Notes: generated from the sequence alone by a model not told the origin. 47,387 nucleotides of DNA from Candidatus Amesbacteria bacterium RIFCSPLOWO2_01_FULL_48_25 (GCA_001773695.1 MEXN01000007.1:1-47387); one strand, 5' to 3'; positions 15,573-24,181 are shown, counted from the first letter of the stretch. Program-made: numbers and translations.

Positions 15573-16404
15573 GGATTTTCCTCCATTGGCGGACGGCAGA
15601 AATAATAATAGCGGTGACGGCCAAAAGAATAAGGACGGCCCAAACCGGCTCGGGCAAAACGCGTGTGTAACTGCCTATTTTTTCTGTAAGACCGGCTATT
15701 GCTAGGTTGATGCTTAATTGATAAGACGAGTGCATGGTCAGCTGCCCGGTCCTGGCCTTGGCCAGAATAATGATTCCCAAGCCTAAAAACATTATTCCGG
15801 AAATAAGATTTGAAAGAGTTACTTGGCCAAAAATCGGCTTTCTGAGGGCCATTAACTTACGAGTGGCGCCGGACTTGTCCATAACGGCGGCCAAAACAAA
15901 AAGCGGGGCGACCATACCTAAGACATAGGCCAGAGTAAACATCGCCCCGAGCAAATACGATCCTGGTAGAGCGGACAGGGCCAGAACTCCGGCCAAGACC
16001 GGGGCGCAGCAAGCTGTGGCGACGCCGGAGAAAATGCCCAGGCCGAAGACCGACAAGGCGTCGGTTTTTTGCAATTTGGGATGGATGTTTATGGGTAGGG
16101 AGATGCTTTTTCCACTAATCAGTAACAGCCCCAAAAGAGTCAGGATGATTCCTCCGATGACAAAGACCTGATCATGATAGTCGGAAAAAACCTTGGTCAA
16201 AAACGTGACTCCCAGGCCCAGAGGTAAAAACACGGTGACGAGGCCCAAAAAATAAATAAATGTCATTAAAAAGACCGTGGATTTTTGCTTGAAAACCGAG
16301 GCTAAGTAGGTAGGAAGTAAGACCGTGATGCAGCAGGGGGCAAACAAGGCAGCAATACCTGCTAAAAACGAGGCGACGATAGAAGCGCTGAACAGTAAAT
16401 CCAT
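15565..16404 (-). CDS. DsbD/CcdA-like membrane thiol transporter (intact paralogue)
   Basis: A 279-residue, roughly seven-helix membrane protein. Helix 1 has A-P-C24-C25-I-T and helix 4 has T-A-C132-C133-A-P-V, the same double-cysteine motifs as the IS-interrupted gene at 10284. Classic CcdA/DsbD has single cysteines followed by proline at these places, so the pair defines a variant. It ends with an extra helix (VWAVLILLAVTAIIISAV) and lacks the C-terminal soluble domain of the other copy. It lies between copS and the thioredoxin-like gene. This copy may cover the loss of the disrupted one. Confidence 0.85.
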   Translation of the reverse strand: MDLLFSASIVASFLAGIAALFAPCCITVLLPTYLASVFKQKSTVFLMTFIYFLGLVTVFLPLGLGVTFLTKVFSDYHDQVFVIGGIILTLLGLLLISGKSISLPINIHPKLQKTDALSVFGLGIFSGVATACCAPVLAGVLALSALPGSYLLGAMFTLAYVLGMVAPLFVLAAVMDKSGATRKLMALRKPIFGQVTLSNLISGIMFLGLGIIILAKARTGQLTMHSSYQLSINLAIAGLTEKIGSYTRVLPEPVWAVLILLAVTAIIISAVRQWRKIRE

Positions 16405-16436
16405 GCCCCAACTTTAATCCCGAAGGGATGAAGATT

Positions 16437-17834
16437 TTATGAAGAAGCCAGAGGGAGACGGACAGTAAAGGTGCTGCCTTTGGTTGGCGGGCTTTTGACC
16501 TCAATTTCCCCATGGTGGGCGGCAATTATGGATGAGGCGATGGCCAGGCCAAGACCTGACCCCAGAGTCCGGCCGCTTTTGCCGCCGCGATAAAAGCGGT
16601 CAAAGATGTGAGGCAGATCATCTGGGACAATCCCGATGCCGGTATCTTTGATGTCAATTGCGGCTAGGTTCTTTTGGGAAGAGAGAGACAAGGATATTTT
16701 GCCCTCGCCACCTGGCGGGGTAAATTTTACGGCGTTGTCGATTAAATTGAGAAGAGCTCGGAAAATTTTTTCCTGCTGGCCATGTATAAAGATGTCCGCG
16801 GCGATGCGATTACTAACGGTGATACGTCTGGGGTGGGCTAGCTTAGTGGCCACTTCGGCCAGTTCACCGACAGTTTCAGACAAACTAAAATTCTGCCATC
16901 TGGATGAAGAGTCGGATTGCGACCAAGCTAAATCCAAAATGTTTTTGAGGGTGGCAGACATTTTTGCAGCATCTGTTTGGACCTCCTGCAAGGCTTTTTG
17001 ATAATCCTGTCCGGGACGTGGCCTGCTGAGAGCGATTTCCGCAGTGGAAGTAATAGTAGAAAGGGGAGTTTTCATTTCATGAGCGACGTCAGCGATAAAT
17101 TGTCTTTCCCGATCAATTGATTGTTGTAGTCTCTCCAGTAAGCCATTGAAGGCGATGGCCAGCTCTTGGAGGGCATCGGCAGTTTGGGGGACGGCCACTC
17201 TTTGAGACAAGTCTGAGGATTCGATCCGGGCCATTTTGTCGGCCATGTTCGAAACAGGTGACAAGCTGCGGCGAATCAGAAAATAGCCTCCGGCTGCCAC
17301 GGGTATGACCAAAACCCCAAAGACCCCTATCACGAAAATTAACAGGGAGTTTAAGGACTTGTGGATAACATTCACCGGATGAGCTACGACGATGGAGGCC
17401 AGTAAATTTCCGTTTTTGACGATTGGCGCCACGAAAAGCCGCATCTCGATATCTTTAATCGGTCGGTTGACATAGAAGGGTTGTTTGTCCTTTTGGGCCC
17501 GAATAAATAAATCATAAAAAACCGGGTCTGGAGTGGTGATTGTGGAGCCGGAGACTATTACCCCCTGCGAATCCATGATAACAACCAGCATGCCGGGGAT
17601 TTGACTAAACTGCTGGATAAAGGCCTCTTTTGCTATTTCGTCATGCATTCCCGAATTTTGAGAACTAACTACGTCCACCAATTTAGTGGCATGAACCAAC
17701 AAATCGACGTCGGTGTTGGCTTGAAGCAGACGGGAAGTGACGAAATAAAACCCCACGAAAGCAAGAATTGTAGCTGCCAAAAAGGAGAGAGTGACCCAAA
17801 GGGAAAGCCTGAAACTTAACGATCTAGTATTCAT
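16437..17834 (-). CDS. Sensor histidine kinase of the copper-type two-component pair
   Basis: A 465-residue membrane sensor. Helices at about 12-34 and 163-186 enclose an outer sensing domain (35-162). HAMP covers about 187-240, the phosphoacceptor is H252 in FIADVAHEMKTPLST, and the HATPase domain shows LLNLIDNAVKF, DTGIGI and GSGLGLAIASS. The architecture matches CusS/CopS and similar EnvZ-class kinases. Its ATG overlaps the regulator stop by 4 nt (ATGA). The signal is unknown, and copper is inferred from the neighbours. Confidence 0.88.
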   Translation of the reverse strand: MNTRSLSFRLSLWVTLSFLAATILAFVGFYFVTSRLLQANTDVDLLVHATKLVDVVSSQNSGMHDEIAKEAFIQQFSQIPGMLVVIMDSQGVIVSGSTITTPDPVFYDLFIRAQKDKQPFYVNRPIKDIEMRLFVAPIVKNGNLLASIVVAHPVNVIHKSLNSLLIFVIGVFGVLVIPVAAGGYFLIRRSLSPVSNMADKMARIESSDLSQRVAVPQTADALQELAIAFNGLLERLQQSIDRERQFIADVAHEMKTPLSTITSTAEIALSRPRPGQDYQKALQEVQTDAAKMSATLKNILDLAWSQSDSSSRWQNFSLSETVGELAEVATKLAHPRRITVSNRIAADIFIHGQQEKIFRALLNLIDNAVKFTPPGGEGKISLSLSSQKNLAAIDIKDTGIGIVPDDLPHIFDRFYRGGKSGRTLGSGLGLAIASSIIAAHHGEIEVKSPPTKGSTFTVRLPLASS

Positions 17835-18529
17835 GGTTCGACTTCGCTCACCACAAGTGTTTCGACTCCGGCTTTGTATCCTACCCCATGGATGGTATGG
17901 ATGAGTTTTACAGCCGAATTTTTGTCTATTTTACGTCTGATAGCCGCCACGAATACATCCACCACATTACTCATGCCTTCGAAGTTGTAATCCCAGACAT
18001 GCTCGGTGATCATAGTTCTGGTGACTACTTCGTTTTTGTGGCGAAGTAGAAACTCCAATACGGCGAACTCTTTGGGGGTCAGTTCAACCTTCCGTCCGGC
18101 TCGAACGGTTTGGTGCCTGATGGGGTCCAACTGCAGGTTGGACAGAGTTAAAAGTGGTGACGCTTCCTGGCGGCTGCGGCGGAGCAGGGCCTGGATGCGG
18201 GAGCGGAGCTCCAAAAAAGCAAATGGCTTAGTCAGATAGTCGTCCGCCCCGCTATCCAGACCGGCGACCTTATCTTCTACTTGAGACTTGGCAGTGAGCA
18301 GGAGAATCGGGATATTGAGATTTCGATTGCGGAGGCGACGACAAACTTCTAACCCATCCATTTTGGGGAGCATAATGTCCAATATAATCAGATCGTAGTC
18401 TTCGGACTGGGCTAAAAATAATCCTTCTTCACCGTCAAAGGCTGCGTCTACTGCGAAGCCGTTTTCTTCCAGGCCCTTTTTTATGACGTCTGACAACCGG
18501 TGTTCATCCTCCACCAACAATACCCGCAT
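17831..18529 (-). CDS. OmpR/PhoB-family response regulator (CopR/CusR-like)
   Basis: A 232-residue regulator. The receiver domain has acidic D8/D9-type residues in LLVEDEH, phosphorylation site D51 (LIILDIMLPKMDG) and K101 (LTKPF). The winged-helix C-terminal domain shows ELTPKEFAVLEFLL and HTIHGVGYKA. It heads the minus-strand copper arm: regulator, kinase, DsbD-like, thioredoxin-like, CC protein, small peptide. Its last residues (VSEVEP) are encoded by a short dispersed repeat (17835-17852) sitting right at the junction with the kinase gene. Confidence 0.9.
   Translation of the reverse strand: MRVLLVEDEHRLSDVIKKGLEENGFAVDAAFDGEEGLFLAQSEDYDLIILDIMLPKMDGLEVCRRLRNRNLNIPILLLTAKSQVEDKVAGLDSGADDYLTKPFAFLELRSRIQALLRRSRQEASPLLTLSNLQLDPIRHQTVRAGRKVELTPKEFAVLEFLLRHKNEVVTRTMITEHVWDYNFEGMSNVVDVFVAAIRRKIDKNSAVKLIHTIHGVGYKAGVETLVVSEVEP
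17835..17852 (-). repeat. Short dispersed repeat at the copR-copS junction
   Basis: GGTGAGCGAAGTCGAACC on the minus strand encodes the regulator tail VSEVEP and ends just before the ATGA overlap. It is the TTCGACTTCGCTC variant of the repeat inside copA at 8732. The bases beside it (17853-17866) contain a second TTCGACT. Confidence 0.5.
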
Positions 18530-18572
18530 GGGCTCATTTTACCGCGAGATTGTGAAGAAGTTATATGGTGGC

Positions 18573-18601
18573 TTGACAGGGTTTTGTTGATATCCTATAA
18601 T
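18573..18601 (+). promoter_or_regulatory. Consensus sigma-70 promoter with no clear gene behind it
   Basis: TTGACA (18573-18578), 17 bp, TATAAT (18596-18601): a perfect housekeeping promoter pointing right, away from copR. An ATG follows at 18609. It opens only MTMEHGAGMCYGWGRVGL before a stop, a Met/His/Cys-containing 18-mer. Confidence 0.75.
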
Positions 18602-18895
18602 ACTCATTATGACGATGGAGCATGGAGCGGGGATGTGTTACGGATGGGGGCGAGTGGGTTTGTAAAGAAAGGTTCACGGCCGGAATTGTTCATAAGCGGA
18701 TTTTTGGACGTAGTTTGCCTTTCTGCGTACACCCAAGGGGGTCGGGGTTTGAAATTGGAGAGGAAGTGAATGACGAACTTCTTGAGAAACTCGGATTGTT
18801 GACCCGATATTTTCTAGGTGCCGGTACGCTATTGCAGACTGACGAGGAAGACTACTTGAAGGCAACTTAGGTTTTGTTAGGAGCAGGGCAAGGGG
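18602..18895 (+). other. Decayed or non-coding stretch downstream of the 18573 promoter
   Basis: About 290 bp without a convincing gene. Three frames hold fragments that look partly protein-like: the 18-residue peptide from 18609, a segment RMGASGFVKKGSRPELFISG in another frame, and NDELLEKLGLLTRYFLGAGT continuing to TAG at about 18870, in the frame of a possible GTG at 18766 preceded by GGAGAGGAA. A gene broken by frameshifts is the simplest reading. A small RNA or a 34-residue GTG-started peptide are alternatives. Confidence 0.35.
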
Positions 18896-18923
18896 TTGGA
18901 CAGATATCGGGTGATGCTATTAT
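18896..18923 (+). promoter_or_regulatory. Promoter for the GT-C/TPR gene
   Basis: TTGGAC (18896-18901), 16 bp, TATTAT (18918-18923). It lies 19 bp before the preferred ATG at 18943; an in-frame GTG at 18931 would be nearly leaderless. Confidence 0.45.
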
Positions 18924-18942
18924 AGCCCTAGTGAAGAAATTA

Positions 18943-20601
18943 ATGAAAAAGGTGCCGATTGTTTGCCTTTTTTTAATCACAGGGCTAATAACTTTTTTCC
19001 CGGTGCTGGGCAATGATTTCTTGGGAGATGATTTTGGACAGATAGTTAACAACCCCTATATCCGTTCCATGAAAAACTTCCCCCGGTTCTTTGGAGGTAG
19101 CACTTTCTTCGTCCCTGGCTACCCTAGGCTATTTGGGATTTATTACAAACCGGTGCTGATAACGGGTTACGCTTTGATTTACGCGGCTTTCGGCCTCAGT
19201 CCCTGGGCCTTTCATTTGGTCCAAGTGGTTCTGCACGCCACTAACGCTTATTTGGCTTATCGAATTTTAAGGCACTATTTTCCAGACTGGGCGCTATGGC
19301 TGGCTTTAATTTTCCTGGTACATCCCATAAATACAGAAGCCGTAGCTTATATTGCCAATTTGCAGGACATCCTATTTGTAATGTTTGGGTTGATCTCGGT
19401 TAACTTGTATTTGGGACGGGAATTTATCAAACCAGGTAGATGGGTGGCGATAGGACTGACCTTGCTTCTGTCTCTTTTTTCAAAGGAGACAGGTTTGCTG
19501 TTTGGTCTTTTAGCAATCGCTTACTCACTAATTTACGCCAGGAAACAATTGTCCGGGCATCTGATCACTATCTCCGGTTCACTGGCGGGATACGCTTTTT
19601 TCAGATTTGCCGTGGCAGGCCTGGGCGTAAATTCCGGCAATTTCACGCCCATTTCGAACGCTTCGCTTTCGGAGAGAGTATTCAATATTCCAAACATTGT
19701 CTGGTATTACGCAAAAACTCTGGTATTCCCACTTAAATTGGGTATATACCCCCTTAACCTGATTGAGAAACCGGGTCTGGTTGGTTTCGTAACACTGGCA
19801 ATAATTATTTTTTTAGGTGTGGTTGGTGGTTATTTGGCCGGGAAAAAATTCATTCATTTTGTGTTTTTCGGTATCTGGTTTCTGATGGGGCTCGGTGCCC
19901 ATCTGCAGATTTTTCCCCTGGACGCGTTGGCGGCTGATCGGTGGTTTTACTTTCCGCTTGTGGGGGGCTTGGGTATTTTGGGGGGGGTTATAAACTTCAA
20001 AAAAAGCAGGGTGGTCGTGACTGGGTTGATAGTGATTCTGATCGGTCTGTCCTGGAGAAGTTTTGTCAGAAGCGGAGATTTTAAAAATTCATTAGTTCTG
20101 GCCCAACACGATATCCGGCTTAATCCAAACAGTCCGGAGCTGGAAAGCATTCTGGGTGGCGAGTACCTGGCCCGGGGAAGTTATATGCAAGCGACCGAAC
20201 ATTTGAGCCGATCGCTGGCACTTTTCCCAAATAACGGAAATGTATGGTACAACCTGGGAGTGACGTACCAGAAAAGAAAAATGTTTCCCGAGGCAATTAA
20301 AGCCTACGAGGAATCAATCGCGAGGGGTCGCTATTTCCAATCTTTCGAAAATCTGGCCCGTTTGTATTTGGCTCTCCAGGAGTATGAAACGGCGGAAAAG
20401 GTGGCTTCGGACGGCTTGAAATACTACCCTGCCAATAACGGTCTTTTGCTGGTTACGGCTATTGCCTACTATAAGACTGAAGACCAGGCAATGGCAGTCT
20501 CTCAGGCAGAGAGACTGGTCCGGCTGAATCCTTCGGAATATAACAGGGGAGTCCTAGATTATATTAGCAACCGCAAACCCATCAATATCAGCTCGCCTTG
20601 A
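18943..20601 (+). CDS. GT-C-type membrane glycosyltransferase-like protein with C-terminal TPRs (TMTC-like)
   Basis: A 552-residue protein. The N-terminus is a signal/first helix followed by NDFLGDDFGQIVNNPYI, the acidic loop expected of GT-C enzymes that use lipid-linked sugars. About ten membrane helices follow, with loops such as HPINTEAVAYIANLQDIL and FSKETGLLF typical of TMTC/DUF1736-type proteins. From about residue 400 there are tetratricopeptide repeats (LGGEYLARGSYMQATEHL, WYNLGVTYQKRKMFPEAIKAYEESI and two weaker ones). Probable role: transfer of sugars to secreted proteins or cell-surface polymers. I prefer ATG 18943, just before the hydrophobic segment, over the longer frame from 18874. 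It converges with the next gene by 14 bp. Confidence 0.75.
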   Translation: MKKVPIVCLFLITGLITFFPVLGNDFLGDDFGQIVNNPYIRSMKNFPRFFGGSTFFVPGYPRLFGIYYKPVLITGYALIYAAFGLSPWAFHLVQVVLHATNAYLAYRILRHYFPDWALWLALIFLVHPINTEAVAYIANLQDILFVMFGLISVNLYLGREFIKPGRWVAIGLTLLLSLFSKETGLLFGLLAIAYSLIYARKQLSGHLITISGSLAGYAFFRFAVAGLGVNSGNFTPISNASLSERVFNIPNIVWYYAKTLVFPLKLGIYPLNLIEKPGLVGFVTLAIIIFLGVVGGYLAGKKFIHFVFFGIWFLMGLGAHLQIFPLDALAADRWFYFPLVGGLGILGGVINFKKSRVVVTGLIVILIGLSWRSFVRSGDFKNSLVLAQHDIRLNPNSPELESILGGEYLARGSYMQATEHLSRSLALFPNNGNVWYNLGVTYQKRKMFPEAIKAYEESIARGRYFQSFENLARLYLALQEYETAEKVASDGLKYYPANNGLLLVTAIAYYKTEDQAMAVSQAERLVRLNPSEYNRGVLDYISNRKPINISSP

Positions 20602-20920
20602 GCTTGGATTTTTTAATTTCGGAGAGAAGGTCTTTTTTGAGTTTTTGGGCGACTTTTTGAATCTCGGCTTTGATATCTGTGTCGATGCACTCCTCTAAAT
20701 AACTCATAAGGGCTTCGTCGTGTGGGGCGACATGGAAACGGGTAAGAAAATCCTTATGATGCTCTTTTGGCAAATTGGTCAAAATCACATCCAAAACGTG
20801 ATGGTGAAAAGTTTGGTCAACTAGTTCCTCCAATTCTTGGCGCTGGTCCACATCCAAATGATTAAACTGGGATGTTATCTCTTCGATAAGGATTAAGTGG
20901 TCGTAAAAAATTTTGCTCAT
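20588..20920 (-). CDS. DUF5663-like small protein
   Basis: A 110-residue, helix-rich acidic protein with NLPKEHHKDFLTRFHVAPHDEALMSYLEE, a pattern seen in DUF5663-type proteins of CPR genomes, function unknown. The start overlaps the stop of the upstream gene (20917-21834) by 4 nt, so the two are cotranslated. No membrane segment or known active site is visible. Confidence 0.6.
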   Translation of the reverse strand: MSKIFYDHLILIEEITSQFNHLDVDQRQELEELVDQTFHHHVLDVILTNLPKEHHKDFLTRFHVAPHDEALMSYLEECIDTDIKAEIQKVAQKLKKDLLSEIKKSKLKAS

Positions 20921-21834
20921 GTGCTTTGCAAGAGGACTGGTTTTTCTAAATTATAGTCCATGGGGCCTAGGGGAACTCTGTCTTCGGGATCGTCGACAAA
21001 AAAGAGGACGACCGGACCTCTTTGTCTGCCATCCTTCATTTCCAAATAACCCATAACTTCCGGCGAACCGCCAAAATGCTTGCCGGTCCAGGCGGCAGGA
21101 CCGGAGTCGGCGACTACGGCGATAACGGTTTTGCCGTTTTTGGGATTGACTACGGCCACTTTTCTGTATCTGTACCAGTCACGCAGATAGGCCAGGCGGA
21201 TGGACCAGTCCGGCAGATAGAGGGTTTGGACCGCAACGTAGTACCTTTCTTTGGCGACCAGATCCGGGGTCATTTCCGCCTTGGAACGAGCAAAATAACG
21301 CCAGGCGCCCAAGCCCGGAGTGATGCCAGCCCCTAGATACGCCCCATGTGCACTCACGGTATCCCCGGGATAGCGGGGTAGGTGCTGCTCGGCGCCAATC
21401 AATCCATAACTGCGATTAAGACGGTTGCCTTCTAACTCGGCTGTAGCATGAAGGCCAAAATAATCGTGGAGCAATTTGGAGACCCTTTCTTCCTGGGCGG
21501 GAGTCAATGGCTCAACATATTTTGGCAATATATCTTTTAACTGACGGCTTAGTAATAGGTGCAAATCTTGCGGGTTGAGAGGCGTGCTTTGGGAAGCTGC
21601 GGGGAGAGCTGCCCGTAAGGCTATAGGGGTTAAAGGACTGGTCATCAGAGCGGTGGCGGTAGCGCCGACAGCTAGAAGCTTGGCAGCATGTTTTCTAATG
21701 GAGCCCGGGCGAACCCCAGCGGCTTCCAGTTGGGCGACTGCGTGGGGATGATGGTCACGAAGTTGGTTTTCCGACTGAATTGAGCGGAGCTTGAGGCGAT
21801 TTCGAAGAGATTGAAGGTCGGAGACAGGATACAT
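20917..21834 (-). CDS. Unknown, possibly exported protein
   Basis: A 305-residue protein. A charged N-terminus (1-49) precedes one hydrophobic stretch (LLAVGATATALMTSPLTPIAL, about 53-72) that could be a late signal or anchor. The C-terminal domain has conserved-looking turns: YPGDTVSAHGAYLGAGITPGLGAWRYF, then VVADSGPAAWTGKHFGGSPEVMGYL, then VVLFFVDDPEDRVPLGPM. The D-S-G-P-A plus H/G-rich loop is reminiscent of surface hydrolases or double-psi-barrel proteins, but I cannot name the family. It is coupled to the DUF5663-like gene. Confidence 0.55.
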   Translation of the reverse strand: MYPVSDLQSLRNRLKLRSIQSENQLRDHHPHAVAQLEAAGVRPGSIRKHAAKLLAVGATATALMTSPLTPIALRAALPAASQSTPLNPQDLHLLLSRQLKDILPKYVEPLTPAQEERVSKLLHDYFGLHATAELEGNRLNRSYGLIGAEQHLPRYPGDTVSAHGAYLGAGITPGLGAWRYFARSKAEMTPDLVAKERYYVAVQTLYLPDWSIRLAYLRDWYRYRKVAVVNPKNGKTVIAVVADSGPAAWTGKHFGGSPEVMGYLEMKDGRQRGPVVLFFVDDPEDRVPLGPMDYNLEKPVLLQST

Positions 21835-21861
21835 TAATTTTAAATTTAAAGTTTTAAATTT

Positions 21862-23103
21862 TTAATCAATTTTTAATTTTCCAATTGCTGAATTAAGTCG
21901 TTTTAAAGATTCTTCTTTACCAAGAACTAACATGGTTTCGGTAATGGGAGGAGTAAATTTACTACCGCAAACGGCGATACGCAAACTCATGAAGAAGTCT
22001 CCCACTTTCCAGCCTTGGGACTTTATTTTATCGACTATCTCGTTGTTTAATATGGCGTCGATGTTTACGATGGCGAATTTAAGATGAGTAGGGGATACAG
22101 AAGCATTAGGAGGAATAGCGGGACGAGAGACAAAAAATTGAGTTAGTTGATCGAAGTCGGAAAGTTTTATTAGCCGGTCTTTGATTAAAGGAATAACTTG
22201 AGTAATTTGTGTACTTGATAATTTATTTTTCACGTAAGGTTTCACTAGGTGAGTAAGTTCTGTATCTGATTTTTGACGAATGTAGTGGCCATTGAACCAA
22301 TCGAGTTTTTGAGTGTTAAAAATAGGATTAGATTTTTGGAAGCCTTTGATATCAAAAGTCGAGACAAATTGTTCTAATGTAAATAGCTCTCGATTGTCTT
22401 TGGGCGCCCAGCCTAAAAGGATCACAAAATTTAACAATGCTTCTGGAAGGTAGCCTCTGGCTAAAAATTGCTCGACCGAAACATTACCCTTGCGCTTGGA
22501 GAGTTTGCCGCCGGCTGGATCTAAAATTGCTGAGGGATGCCCGATTTGGGGAAGTTCGTAATTTAGATATTTGAAGACTAGGATATGTATGGGTGTACTG
22601 GGTAACCATTCAACGGTGCGAATGACGTGGGTAATACCCATATCATGGTCGTCGACGGGCATGGCTAGGTGATAAGTGGGGAAGCCGTCGGATTTAAGTA
22701 AAACCGCAGGGGGGATGTCGTCGGATTTCCACGATACGTCATGATCTAAAACGAAATCGTGGAAGGAGATGGTTTCTCGGGGAGGAATTTTCAGGCGAAT
22801 AGCGCCCTGATCAGAAACTGCGTGGCCGGATTGAATTAATCTTTGGGCTGCATCTTGATAAATTTTCAGCCTTTGAGACTGGACGACGGGTTTTTCGTCC
22901 CAACCCAGGTCAAATTTTTGCAAGACGTCGTAGATTTTTTGGGTTGCCCCTTTAACTTCACGTTTTTGGTCGGTGTCTTCGATGCGAAGCAAGAATTGGC
23001 CGCCTGAGTGCTTGGCCAGAGCGTAGGCGTAGGCGGCAGTACGTAGACTGCCGATGTGCATAGATCCTGTTGGGGAAGGGGCGAAGCGGGTGCGAATTGA
23101 CAT
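21862..23103 (-). CDS. gltX: Glutamyl-tRNA synthetase
   Basis: A 413-residue class I synthetase. The HIGH motif is PSPTGSMHIGS (about 9-19), LRIEDTDQKRE follows, and the KMSKS-type motif is GGKLSKRKGNVS. It is shorter than the roughly 470-residue bacterial norm, mainly in the C-terminal anticodon-binding part. In bacteria with GatCAB such enzymes charge both tRNA-Glu and tRNA-Gln; I cannot tell here. I start at ATG 23103, which gives the canonical MSIRTRFAPSPTG opening; 12 extra upstream residues in the same frame are not family-like. The divergent gene at 23117 starts 13 bp away. Confidence 0.93.
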   Translation of the reverse strand: MSIRTRFAPSPTGSMHIGSLRTAAYAYALAKHSGGQFLLRIEDTDQKREVKGATQKIYDVLQKFDLGWDEKPVVQSQRLKIYQDAAQRLIQSGHAVSDQGAIRLKIPPRETISFHDFVLDHDVSWKSDDIPPAVLLKSDGFPTYHLAMPVDDHDMGITHVIRTVEWLPSTPIHILVFKYLNYELPQIGHPSAILDPAGGKLSKRKGNVSVEQFLARGYLPEALLNFVILLGWAPKDNRELFTLEQFVSTFDIKGFQKSNPIFNTQKLDWFNGHYIRQKSDTELTHLVKPYVKNKLSSTQITQVIPLIKDRLIKLSDFDQLTQFFVSRPAIPPNASVSPTHLKFAIVNIDAILNNEIVDKIKSQGWKVGDFFMSLRIAVCGSKFTPPITETMLVLGKEESLKRLNSAIGKLKID

Positions 23104-23116
23104 AAAGTGGTTTAAA

Positions 23117-24181
23117 ATGATTTTACAACATATGGCCACGCTAACTGAGGTGAGCTATTACACCCGCAAGGTGATCATGGTGACAGTAATTGCGGTGGTA
23201 CTGATGATGATCACACCGGTTCTTGTCAAAATCGGGACAACGTTGTACCGGCGACTTAACCCTGAACCTCCCCCGCCACCGACGGTGAAATATGGCAAGC
23301 TGCCAAAAATTAACTTCCCAACACAGAGTTTTGAAACCAACCCAACTTTTAAGCTGGAAACAATTCAGGGGAGTCTGCCAAAAATGCCGACTCAGGGAAA
23401 AGTGTACGTGGTGGGGTTTAACCAATCGCGCCTTTTAGAACTCCAGCGGGTGAGAGACAGGGCGAAGGGCCTAGGATTTGGGGGAGAACCTTTTACTTCT
23501 GACGAATTGACTTATACCTGGACGAACGCGCCTGTTCCTGAATCGCTGGTGGCCAATATTGTCACTGGGGCTTGGAAGTATGATTTTGACTGGAGAACCG
23601 AGCCGGCATCCCTGGTATCTACGGATATTCCGGCCTCCAATAGGGCGATCGACTTGGCCAAAGCGTTTTTGGGGAGAATGGCTCCCCTGCCCCAGGACTT
23701 GATTTCCGGCAGTGCCAAGGTGATATATATGATCGCATCAGCTTCCGGGGAGACCAGACAGGCACAATCGTTTTCCGACGCCAATTTTTTGAGAGTGGAT
23801 GTCTTCCGGGCGAATATGGATGAACTGCCGTTTGTAACCACCGGGGGAGAAACGTCTCCTATTTATGTCGTCATGAACGGACTCAAAACCTCAAATAAGA
23901 GCGAGAGGAAGGTGGTTGCTGCTGGATACCAGTATTCGACGCTCTTGGGCGAATCAGCTACTTATCCGTTTAAATCCATTGACCAGGCTTGGAGTGAGCT
24001 GACCCAGGGGAAGGGATATTTGACAAAATACCTGCCGGAGATAACGATACGTAAGGCTTACTTGGCATACTTTGAATCGGACGAGCCGCAGTCATTTGTG
24101 CAGCCAGTATTTGTGTTTGCGGGGGATGGGAATATTATAGGCTATGTACCGGCAGTGAGCGAGGAGCTTATTGCGAAGTAA
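23117..24181 (+). CDS. Unknown anchored extracytoplasmic protein
   Basis: A 354-residue protein starting at ATG 23117 (ATG 23132, MATLTEVSYY, is an alternative). One membrane helix at about residues 18-38 (VIMVTVIAVVLMMITPVLV) is followed by a proline stretch (PEPPPPPTV) and a large outer domain with repeated beta-strand patterns (KVYVVGFNQSRLLELQ, ELTYTWTNAPVPESLVANI, KAYLAYFESDEPQSFVQPVFVFAGD). The last segment resembles the two-strand PepSY/YycI-type ends of cell-envelope proteins, but this is weak. It overlaps the convergent carboxypeptidase gene by 14 bp. Confidence 0.55.
   Translation: MILQHMATLTEVSYYTRKVIMVTVIAVVLMMITPVLVKIGTTLYRRLNPEPPPPPTVKYGKLPKINFPTQSFETNPTFKLETIQGSLPKMPTQGKVYVVGFNQSRLLELQRVRDRAKGLGFGGEPFTSDELTYTWTNAPVPESLVANIVTGAWKYDFDWRTEPASLVSTDIPASNRAIDLAKAFLGRMAPLPQDLISGSAKVIYMIASASGETRQAQSFSDANFLRVDVFRANMDELPFVTTGGETSPIYVVMNGLKTSNKSERKVVAAGYQYSTLLGESATYPFKSIDQAWSELTQGKGYLTKYLPEITIRKAYLAYFESDEPQSFVQPVFVFAGDGNIIGYVPAVSEELIAK

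Noticed and set aside
16412-16428. Second CsoR-like operator (ATCCC-gaa-GGGAT) before the intact dsbD-like gene
   Set aside because: Arms are only 5 bp, there is no promoter around it, and the gene is within an operon; probably chance or a weak hairpin.
21835-21895. AT-rich stretch before the 20917 gene as an origin or regulatory array
   Set aside because: It is a short run of TTTAAATTT-like words at a gene boundary and overlaps the gltX end; no DnaA boxes seen.
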